DNA from: Streptomyces kurssanovii
GTDB lineage: Bacteria; Actinomycetota; Actinomycetes; Streptomycetales; Streptomycetaceae
Length of the DNA stretch: 64,000 bases
NCBI RefSeq assembly: GCF_014649695.1
Contig: NZ_BMTN01000006.1
Location: 62,001-126,000, forward strand
Reading direction: 5' to 3'
A program made the translations under genes and the position numbers. Below the pieces are notes generated by a model. It saw only the letters and a list, made by a program, of their open reading frames with translations. It was not told the DNA's origin and searched no databases. Positions 54,351-61,702 of the stretch are shown one piece after another; position 1 is the first letter of the stretch, and each line of letters opens with the position of its first letter.

Positions 54351-54753
54351 GGGCGGCCTGCTCCTCGGCGAGCAGGTCCTCGACCATGGAGATCAGGTTC
54401 CCGATCGTCAGCCGGTCGAGCATCCGGTCGAGGGTCAGCCGGCCTTCCCATTCCGCGGGGTCGAGCTGCGGCATGACGGTGCGCAGTTGCGCCAGCCCTC
54501 GGCGGCTGATGATTCCTTCGGCGTCGCAGAATTCCGCGTCGGCCACATCGCCCTGCAGATATCTTCCGCAGCGCTCCACGGAGAGAACCACCGGCGCGCT
54601 GCATTCGATACGGAAGAAGATGTCCAGCAGATCCAGCGATTCCAGGCCGAGATCGGCGCTGAGAACGAGATCGGTGCGATAGACGGCGGCGTCGATTCCG
54701 AGCGTGTCGATGACGATGGAACGAACGAGTTCCTTCACGTCGTAGTGAGACAT
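54343..54753 (-). CDS. stand-alone acyl carrier protein
   Basis: Protein of 136 residues, longer than a standard ACP. Residues 1-80 fit the ACP helical fold, and DLGLESLDLLDIFFRIE carries Ser39, the phosphopantetheine site. The extra 50 residues end with LTLDRMLDRLTIGNLISMVEDLLAEEQ. The start ATG at 54753 has AGGAG eight bases upstream; the ATG at 54759 is too close to it. It probably carries an intermediate between the PUFA synthase and the tailoring enzymes. It is coupled to the AcpS-like gene. Confidence 0.85.
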   Translation of the reverse strand: MSHYDVKELVRSIVIDTLGIDAAVYRTDLVLSADLGLESLDLLDIFFRIECSAPVVLSVERCGRYLQGDVADAEFCDAEGIISRRGLAQLRTVMPQLDPAEWEGRLTLDRMLDRLTIGNLISMVEDLLAEEQAAHA

Positions 54754-54758
54754 GCGCA

Positions 54759-55460
54759 TCACTCCTGTCCGGCCTGCCCGGCCTCGAAGACCCCTTCTTC
54801 GCGGCCTCTACTCACCAGAGCCGCCGGGCGGCGCGGACCGGACACGTCCGCGGGCTCCGGCGCGGCCGGGCAGCTGACGCAGCCGGCCGCCGCGGGCACG
54901 CGTTCCCCTGCCTCGACGGCGGCGAGCACCCGGCGGAGCCGGCGCAGGCAGCGCGTGCGTATGGGGCCGACCGAGCCGACGGACATGGACAGGGCTGCGG
55001 AGATCTCCTCGTACGAGGCGGGCGGGTCGTCCAGGGCGAGGAGCAGCACACCCCGGCACTGCTCGGAGAGGGTGCCGATGGCGCGCAGGACCTCTTCCCC
55101 GCTCTGGGCCCGTAAGGTGATCTGTTCCGGGCTTTCGCCGTGCCCGGAAAGGCCGTCGAGCGTTTCGCTGTCGCCGACCATGACGAGACGCTTTCCCCGC
55201 GTGACGACTTTGAGGGATTCACGCCGCGCCACGGTGGCGAGCCAGTCGCCGACACGGTCGGGATCGCGAATACGGTCCACGTTCTGCACGAGCCGGAACC
55301 AGGTGAGCTGTCGCACGTCCTCGGCGTCCACGTCGTTCATCCGGTGGCTGCGCACGACGGAGGACACGAGCCTGCCGTACCGCTCCACGATCTCGTCCCA
55401 GGACTCCTGTTCGCCGCGTGCGCATCCGGCCAGAAGTTCCGCATTCCCTCTACGGGTCAT
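54759..55460 (-). CDS. RNA polymerase sigma factor (ECF-like) with a TTA codon
   Basis: Protein of 233 residues with sigma region 2 (about 22-85: WDEIVERYGRLVSSVVRSHRMNDVDAEDVRQLTWFRLVQNVDRIRDPDRVGDWLATVARR) and region 4 (about 120-180: LRAIGTLSEQCRGVLLLALDDPPASYEEISAALSMSVGSVGPIRTRCLRRLRRVL), then a 55-residue tail. One codon is TTA (55113-55115, Leu116), so translation should need bldA. It sits in the operon between the PPTase and ACP genes, so it is likely a pathway-specific sigma. ATG start at 55460 after GAGGGAA. Confidence 0.88.
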   Translation of the reverse strand: MTRRGNAELLAGCARGEQESWDEIVERYGRLVSSVVRSHRMNDVDAEDVRQLTWFRLVQNVDRIRDPDRVGDWLATVARRESLKVVTRGKRLVMVGDSETLDGLSGHGESPEQITLRAQSGEEVLRAIGTLSEQCRGVLLLALDDPPASYEEISAALSMSVGSVGPIRTRCLRRLRRVLAAVEAGERVPAAAGCVSCPAAPEPADVSGPRRPAALVSRGREEGVFEAGQAGQE

Positions 55461-55611
55461 TGGAATTCCCTCGTAGCAAAACAACAGTGCCGTCGGCGGG
55501 GGGTACCTCTCATGCAAGCCGCCGCCGGCCGGGGCGGGCAAGCACATCGGCTGGCAGCTAGCGGACCGGCCACAGGTGGACACCGGGGCGGTCCCTGCCG
55601 GCGGAGCGGGG

Positions 55612-56418
55612 TCACGGGCCGGCCTCGCGGGGAAGGAGTTCCGCCATGGCCGAGCGCAACCGGACCGGCAGCGGCCCCGTGTCCTCGCTCCCTGCCCGGA
55701 TGGCCACGCCGAGCGCGAACCTGTCCCAGACCTGCAACACCTGCACCTGCCACAGTTCACGCTCCTGTTCGGGGATCTCGTCGTCCACGACGGCCAGGCC
55801 CCCGTCACGCAGCCGGTGCACGGAGAAGGCGTCGAACCCACGGCACATGCCCATGCCGGTGGCCTTGGTGTACGCCTCCTTCGCCACCCAGGAGTCGGCG
55901 AAGGCGTGGCCGCGCTGGTCCTCCCGGTTGCGCCGGAGTACCTCGGTCTCCAGCGGGGTGAAGACCTTCGGCGCGAACTGCATCGCCTCTGTGCGGGCGG
56001 GGGTGACCTCGGCGTCCACACCGGCGGTCCGGCCGCGGACGACGATGGCCGCGATCAGTCCGTTGGTGTGGGTGATGTTGAAGTCCAGCCCCCAGGCCGC
56101 GCCCTCGACCTCCGGGCGGCCGTACTTGCCGGTGCGGAACCGCCAGGAGCCGGGCGGAACGTCCGCGTAACGTGACAGGACCTGGCGGGAGAGCAGCCTG
56201 GCGCCGAGGAACCGGCGCCGGGCGGCGGGGAACAGCAGGCGGTCGTGCCGGGCCCGTTCGTCGTCGGTGAGCAGTGCGGCACCCCCGGTGGCCTCGGCGA
56301 ACCGGTCGACGTCCTCCTCCGCGAGCAGCCAGACCTCGGCGGTGTCGGCGAGCGGGTCCTCGGGCAGCGCCGCCTGCGGGTCGTCGAGCGGGTCGGCGAG
56401 CCGTGCCCCGATGTCCAT
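55612..56418 (-). CDS. Sfp-type 4'-phosphopantetheinyl transferase
   Basis: Enzyme of 268 residues that converts apo carrier domains to the holo form using CoA. Family motifs: GKYGRPEV, FNITHTNGLIAAIV, TAGVDAEV (usually GIDIE), and the catalytic FADSWVAKEAYTKATG. Such a PPTase (PfaE function) is required by PUFA synthases for their tandem carrier domains. Start ATG at 56418 after a clear GGGAGGAA. It is in the long operon just upstream of the sigma factor gene, with a 151-bp gap. Confidence 0.94.
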   Translation of the reverse strand: MDIGARLADPLDDPQAALPEDPLADTAEVWLLAEEDVDRFAEATGGAALLTDDERARHDRLLFPAARRRFLGARLLSRQVLSRYADVPPGSWRFRTGKYGRPEVEGAAWGLDFNITHTNGLIAAIVVRGRTAGVDAEVTPARTEAMQFAPKVFTPLETEVLRRNREDQRGHAFADSWVAKEAYTKATGMGMCRGFDAFSVHRLRDGGLAVVDDEIPEQERELWQVQVLQVWDRFALGVAIRAGSEDTGPLPVRLRSAMAELLPREAGP

Positions 56419-56440
56419 GGGTGTTCCTCCCTTCGTGAGT

Positions 56441-58198
56441 TCACCGGTTGACGGGAAAGGCCCGGAAGGAGAAGAGCCGGCCTTCGCCGTGCGCCGACGA
56501 CAGCGCCGCGGCGACCTCGGCGATCTCCTGCGGTCCCGTGATCCGCCGGGTCGGGTGGAACCGCTTGAGCAGCCGTTCCAGGCACACGAGCAGCACCGCC
56601 GGGGAGCGCAGCGCCGGGTCCATGCAGTGACCCCCGTTGAGGTGGAGGTGGACGACGGCGGCCGCGGCGGACACGGTGGTGTACTGCTTGGCCAGGTCGT
56701 ACAGCTCCGCGGAGGAGGCGGCGTCCTTGCCCTGGTCGGAGAGGAGTTTGCGGTGCTCCTCCGCGATCCGGTCCAACTCGCCGGCCATCGCGCCGGCGGC
56801 GTCGGCCGCCGCGGCCAGCTGTGCCGCGTCGCGGCCGGTGGCGGCGCCGGCGGACCAGCGCAGTTCGTCGACGGCGGAGCGCAGCGCGAGCACCGGGTCG
56901 TCGATGCCCCGGCTGAACAGCTGCTGCTCCGCGGGCCGGTAGGGCTCCATGGGATGGGAGGGGTCGAAGAGCGGACCGGTCCTCGCCACCGCACCGGCCA
57001 CGGCCTCGGGGTCCTGGACGGTGGCGTTGGCGAGCAGCTTCTCCAGCTGGAGGGCGATGTTCTTGAGGTTCACGACGGTGTTGCCGTCGGCGAAGTTGGA
57101 GATGGCGAAGTCCCGCAGGACCTTCTGGAAGATCCCGTGCCGGGGATGGGAGCGCAGGTAGTAACGCGCACCCAGCACGGTGGTCAGCCGCCCGAGCGTC
57201 TCCTCCAGGAAGGTGGGGACGAAGTACTTCACCACCGACGACCAGATGCTCGCCTGGTCCGGGCTCAGTTGGAGGCTGCGCACCGCTCCGGTGGTCAGCG
57301 CGTCGGTGACCAGGAGGTCCGCGAAGCTCTCCACGAGCTGGCGCTGCGAGTAGGGGACCTCGAAGACCGGCCCGCCGAAGATGGTGCGCCGGACGGCGAA
57401 GTCAAGTGTGGTGCGCAGCGCCGTGTCCACACAGCTCATCGCGATACTGGCGATGGCCACCCGGGCCAACTGGCTGCTCTTGAGCGCGGTTTCGAGGCCC
57501 TGCCCGGCCCGCCCGACGAGCGCGGAGTCCGGTACGAAGCAGTTCCGCAGCCGCACCCCGCTCATGTCCAGCCCCCGCAGTCCGTGCAGCGGCTCGTCCG
57601 GCAGGTGCTCGAGCTGGTCGGCGGGTATGCCCGCCTTCTCGACGGCGAAGACGGAGTATCCGCCCGGGCCGCCCCGCTCCGAGGTACGGGCGAACACCAT
57701 GACGACGTCGGCGACGGTGGCGTTGCCGATCGTCCACTTCTCGCCGTCGAGCAGCCAGCCGCCCCCGGTTCTGCGGGCGGTGGTGTCGTTGGCGAGGATG
57801 TCGCTGCCGTGCCGGCGTTCCGACAGCCCCCACGCCAGCTTCCCGCCGCCTCTGATCACATCCGCGAAGTGCTGGCGCTGCTCTGGGGTGCCGGCGATCC
57901 ACACCGGCATGTAGCTGAGGCTGGTGAGGACCATGGCCGTCGCGGACGTGGGGTCCCGCCGCGCGACCAGCCGGTACAGGTTGAAGCCGTCCTGGACGTC
58001 GACGGCCTTCCCGCCGTTCTCGGCGGGGACGATCCAGTCGTACAGCCCCCAGGAGGCGAGGAGGTCGACGAACTCGTGGGGGTACTCCTCCCGTTCGTCC
58101 AGGTCGAGGATGCGCGAGAACGGCATGGGCCCGGCCGGGTCGTCCGGGTCGCCCAGGTGACGTTCGAGGTCGGCCATCAGGGCCGGCAGATCGGTCAT
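56441..58198 (-). CDS. acyl-CoA dehydrogenase-like flavoprotein 2
   Basis: Protein of 585 residues with acyl-CoA dehydrogenase domains: an N-terminal helical part, FAD-binding segments LAWGLSERRHGSDILANDTTARRTGGGWLLDGEKWTIGNA, and C-terminal helices. Residues after about 400 are longer than in standard enzymes. Where canonical enzymes have YEGT near the catalytic Glu, this one has NFADGNTVVNLKNI, so the usual base is missing or replaced by Asp. It overlaps the other dehydrogenase gene by ATGA; the two may form a heteromer that introduces double bonds or acts on a carrier-bound chain. Confidence 0.9.
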   Translation of the reverse strand: MTDLPALMADLERHLGDPDDPAGPMPFSRILDLDEREEYPHEFVDLLASWGLYDWIVPAENGGKAVDVQDGFNLYRLVARRDPTSATAMVLTSLSYMPVWIAGTPEQRQHFADVIRGGGKLAWGLSERRHGSDILANDTTARRTGGGWLLDGEKWTIGNATVADVVMVFARTSERGGPGGYSVFAVEKAGIPADQLEHLPDEPLHGLRGLDMSGVRLRNCFVPDSALVGRAGQGLETALKSSQLARVAIASIAMSCVDTALRTTLDFAVRRTIFGGPVFEVPYSQRQLVESFADLLVTDALTTGAVRSLQLSPDQASIWSSVVKYFVPTFLEETLGRLTTVLGARYYLRSHPRHGIFQKVLRDFAISNFADGNTVVNLKNIALQLEKLLANATVQDPEAVAGAVARTGPLFDPSHPMEPYRPAEQQLFSRGIDDPVLALRSAVDELRWSAGAATGRDAAQLAAAADAAGAMAGELDRIAEEHRKLLSDQGKDAASSAELYDLAKQYTTVSAAAAVVHLHLNGGHCMDPALRSPAVLLVCLERLLKRFHPTRRITGPQEIAEVAAALSSAHGEGRLFSFRAFPVNR

Positions 58199-60054
58199 CG
58201 CTTCTCGTCCTCCACGTCGTCCGGGCCGGCCCGGTGTGCGGTGCCGTCACTGAGCCGTACCGGCAGGGCCGTGAACAGCCTGTGTGCGGCGCCGAGTTCG
58301 GTGATCAGCCGCCCGGCCGGGGCGGCGTCGGGGCCCGCGGAGCGCGGCTCACGGCCGTCCACGAGCGTGGTCAGCAGACCGAGGACGGCGGTGAGCCACC
58401 CGGTGGCTCCGGGCGACGCGTCGCCGTACAGTCCGGCGCCGTCGCGGTGGAACCACCACGCCAGGGCCGCGGTCGCCGCCGCGTACAGCAGGCACAGCCG
58501 GTCGGCGAGGTCCAGCAGCTCCGGGGACGCCTTCAGCGAGCGGGCCCGGTCACGCTGGGCAGCCGCCGCCTCCCGTACGACGCCGCCGAGCGCCCGGTGG
58601 ACACCCGTCACCAGGGCGGCGGCACGGGTGTCGCCCCTCCGGTCGAGTTCGGCGGCGATCGCGTCCGCGTGCCCGGCGAAACCCAGCAGGATGTCGTCCT
58701 TCGGGCGTACGCCCAGGTCGAGCGCGGCCGGGTCGACGCCCGGCAGGACGTCCGCGTCGCCGAACGCGAACACGGCGGTCAGCCGGCGCTCGCGGTCCGC
58801 CGTGGCCTTCCCGTCCGGCTGGGCCGCCCCGGCCGCTTCCCCGTCGTAGGCGGACGCGTACGCGGGCAGGTGCATGGTGATGGCCCGCAGGTTGCCGAGC
58901 ACGCTGGTGTCGATGACCGCGACCATGGCGTTGTCTCGGACCGCCTTGTCCAGTACCGCGCCCGGCCCCTCACGGAGCACCCCGCGGGCCCCGGCCAGCG
59001 CACGGGACCGGGTGGCGCAGGCGGCGGTGAGACGGGTGGCCACGTGCTTGACGACCGAGGAGCAGAGGCCGAACGACCCCGGTGCGACATGGACGAGTCG
59101 CGCGGCGGCGAGCACGGTCACGTCGGTCGCGATCAGTTCGGCGGCGGCCAGGGCCAGTTCACGGGATCCGTAGGGCGTGTCCGCGACGCGCTCGCCCCCT
59201 GACCGGTGCGCACGGGCGAAGCGCAGCGCCGTACGCAGCGCCGTGTCGGCGGTGGCCAGGCAGCCCGCGGTGCTCATGAGCCGGACGATCTGCTGGGCCC
59301 GCAGCGCCCCGGCCAGCCCGCTGCCGGTGTCCCCGACGACGGCGCCGGGCGGCACGGGGAGGCCGTCGAACTCCAGGTCGGCGAAGTCGATGCCGCGCAT
59401 CCCGGTGGTGGGCCGCGCCGGAAGCCGCCGCACGCGGCCGTCGGCCAGCTCCTCGGGTCCGAGCAGCAGGGCGGTGAACGCGGCGGGGCCGCGCTCGGCG
59501 GTGCGCGCCACGACGACGGCCGCGTCCGCCGAAGCGCCCCGGCCGACCAGCCATTTGACCCCGGTGAGCCTGCCGTCGGCGTCCAGCCGGCAGCTGTTGG
59601 CGAGGACGTCGCTGCCCGCCTGTTCCTCGGACAGCCCGAAGGCGATGGTGCGGCCGTCCCGCAGCCACGCGGCGACCGTGCGGTGCTGCTCGGCCGTACC
59701 GGCGGCGAGGACGGTCGTCACGGCCGAGATGCTGAACATCGTGGCGGGCATGACGTTCACGTCGCGGCGGGCGCACACGCGCACCGTGACATGGGTGTCC
59801 TCGAAGGAGCGCAGTGTGCCGCCCAGTGCCTCGGGAAGATGGCAGAGGTGGAAGCCCTCCGCACGCAGCCGCCTCTCGGCCGCCGCCGGGTACGTCTCCG
59901 CGGCGTCGCGGGCCGCCCCGGCCGCGAAGCCGTACGGGTTGCCCGGCAGCCACGGGTCCCCCAGCGCGGCGTCCAGCGCCTCGGCGCGGGCGAACGGCGC
60001 GGCGGCGGGTACAGGGACCGGGGCGGGCGCGGTCGCCGTGCGGGCCGCTGTCAC
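58195..60054 (-). CDS. acyl-CoA dehydrogenase-like flavoprotein 1
   Basis: Protein of 619 residues. It shows the FAD and substrate motifs IAFGLSEEQAGSDVLANSCRLDADGRLTGVKWLVGRGASADAAVVV, and TTGMRGIDFADLEFDGLPVPPGAVVGD. The catalytic-Glu region reads VAVIDTSVLGNLRAI, without the normal YEGT. Start GTG at 60054 overlaps the PfaD stop (GTGA). It is about 5% longer than its partner and shares the layout, so they probably arose by duplication. Likely role: oxidation of the nascent or released acyl chain. Confidence 0.88.
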   Translation of the reverse strand: MTAARTATAPAPVPVPAAAPFARAEALDAALGDPWLPGNPYGFAAGAARDAAETYPAAAERRLRAEGFHLCHLPEALGGTLRSFEDTHVTVRVCARRDVNVMPATMFSISAVTTVLAAGTAEQHRTVAAWLRDGRTIAFGLSEEQAGSDVLANSCRLDADGRLTGVKWLVGRGASADAAVVVARTAERGPAAFTALLLGPEELADGRVRRLPARPTTGMRGIDFADLEFDGLPVPPGAVVGDTGSGLAGALRAQQIVRLMSTAGCLATADTALRTALRFARAHRSGGERVADTPYGSRELALAAAELIATDVTVLAAARLVHVAPGSFGLCSSVVKHVATRLTAACATRSRALAGARGVLREGPGAVLDKAVRDNAMVAVIDTSVLGNLRAITMHLPAYASAYDGEAAGAAQPDGKATADRERRLTAVFAFGDADVLPGVDPAALDLGVRPKDDILLGFAGHADAIAAELDRRGDTRAAALVTGVHRALGGVVREAAAAQRDRARSLKASPELLDLADRLCLLYAAATAALAWWFHRDGAGLYGDASPGATGWLTAVLGLLTTLVDGREPRSAGPDAAPAGRLITELGAAHRLFTALPVRLSDGTAHRAGPDDVEDEKR

Positions 60055-61673
60055 CGCCCCACTCCCACCGTGGGATCGCAGGAGTCGGCGTCCTCCGGCG
60101 ACGGACGGGTCGCGAAGCCCGCGGGGAAGGCGACGCCCGCCGCCCGCAGAACGGCCAGCCGCTGGTGGAACGCCGCCCCCGCCATGATCTGACGCGCCAC
60201 GTCGGCCACCCGGCGGTGCTCGGGCGCCGCCAGGTAGGTGCCGCGCACCCAGGCGTTGAAGCTGCCCATCGCCGGCCCGCACCAGATCTGGAAGTCGACG
60301 GCGCGGTCCGCCTCCCCCGTCTTCGCCCAGCGCGAGGCCATGCCGAGGTACCAGCGGAAGATGAGGGCCGCGCGCCGCTTCGGGTTCCCCTCGGCGCGTG
60401 CGAGCTGGCCCGGGTCACGGCGGCGGAAGTACGCGGCGGTCTCGTCCCACACGTCGTCCAGCGGCCGCCGGAAGATCTGCTCCTCGACCCGGGTGCGTAC
60501 GTCCGCCGGGATCGCCTCGATGCCGTCGTACGCGCGGTACAGCTCGTACAGCTGCTTGGCCCGCATCGGGAAGAACGTGCCGCGCCGGAGCACCTGGAGC
60601 TCGACGCCCATCTCGAACATGTCGGCGGCGGGCGCCATGTCGCAGTCGGCGATGCCCGCCTGGCTCAGCATCTCCTTGACCCGCGCGGACGTTCCGGCCT
60701 CGAGACAGGACTGGTTGACCGAACCGGTGACGATGTAGTCGGCCCCCATGGCGAAGGCGGCGGCCGCCGCCTCGGGGGTGCCGATCCCGCCCGCCGCCCC
60801 GATCCGGATACGCGCGGGGCAGCCGGTCTCCTGCGCGACGGCGTCGCGCTGCCGCATGATGACCGGCAGCAGCGCGGGCAGCGGCCGGCGGTCGGTGTGG
60901 CCGCCGGAGTCGGCCTCGACGGTGATGTCGTCGGCCAGCGGGATCAGCGCCGCGAGGCGGGCCTGCTCCTCGGTGACCAGGCCGTCCTCGAGGAGCGCAC
61001 GCACCATCGCCTCGGGCGCGGGCCGCAGGAAGAGGTCCGCGATCTCCGGTCGGGACACTTTGGCGATGATCTTGTTGGCGGCGATGACACCGTGCGGCCC
61101 GCCCGCGGTGAGCCCGGCGACCCGGTAGCGGACCAGATGCGGAGTGAGCTTGAGGAAGGCGGACGCCTCGACACGGCGGACGCCGTACTTGAGGAAGAGG
61201 TCGACCGATGTGCGCTCGAGCCGCTCCTCGCTGGGGCTGTGGATCAGGTTGCAGGCGTAGGCGAGCCCGGGGATCTCGTCGCGGAAGCGCACCAGTGCCT
61301 TCTCGACCGCCTCCGGCAGCAGGCCGGCCGCTCCGTACGAGCCGAGGAAACCGGCCCGTGCCATGGCGATGACCATGTCGGCCGACGCGATGCCGTTGGC
61401 CATGGCGCCGCTCATGTAGGCCTGGCGCAGTCCGTGGTCGGCGAGGAAGGCGGCGCTGCCGAGCCGTTCGGGGCCGAGCGGCGGCGCTGCGGCGACGATC
61501 TCGTGGTCACCGTCGGCGGTCACCGTGCCGCCGCTCGCGGCCCCCAGGCCGTAGGGCCCGCGCAGGATGTACACGGGCTCGTCGAGCCGCGTCAGGGCCT
61601 GGTGGATCCCGGTGTCGCCGACCGCGGGCTGCCCGGGGCCGCTCCAGCGCGGCCGGTACACGTCGGTGGTCAT
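60051..61673 (-). CDS. pfaD: PfaD-type enoyl reductase of a PUFA synthase
   Basis: FMN-dependent enoyl reductase of 540 residues, of the nitronate monooxygenase/2-nitropropane dioxygenase superfamily as found in PfaD. The hallmark DDITVEADSGGHTDRRPLPALLPVIMRQRDAVA is present, with PARIRIGAAGGIGTPEAAAAAFAMGADYIVTGSVNQ for FMN binding, and the long C-terminal segment. PfaD reduces enoyl-ACP in polyunsaturated fatty acid synthesis and acts with PfaA-C. Start ATG at 61673 after AGGAGACTCAGC, 29 bases after the PfaC stop. Confidence 0.95.
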   Translation of the reverse strand: MTTDVYRPRWSGPGQPAVGDTGIHQALTRLDEPVYILRGPYGLGAASGGTVTADGDHEIVAAAPPLGPERLGSAAFLADHGLRQAYMSGAMANGIASADMVIAMARAGFLGSYGAAGLLPEAVEKALVRFRDEIPGLAYACNLIHSPSEERLERTSVDLFLKYGVRRVEASAFLKLTPHLVRYRVAGLTAGGPHGVIAANKIIAKVSRPEIADLFLRPAPEAMVRALLEDGLVTEEQARLAALIPLADDITVEADSGGHTDRRPLPALLPVIMRQRDAVAQETGCPARIRIGAAGGIGTPEAAAAAFAMGADYIVTGSVNQSCLEAGTSARVKEMLSQAGIADCDMAPAADMFEMGVELQVLRRGTFFPMRAKQLYELYRAYDGIEAIPADVRTRVEEQIFRRPLDDVWDETAAYFRRRDPGQLARAEGNPKRRAALIFRWYLGMASRWAKTGEADRAVDFQIWCGPAMGSFNAWVRGTYLAAPEHRRVADVARQIMAGAAFHQRLAVLRAAGVAFPAGFATRPSPEDADSCDPTVGVGR

Positions 61674-61702
61674 GCTGAGTCTCCTGTAGGTCTCACGCCG
61701 GA

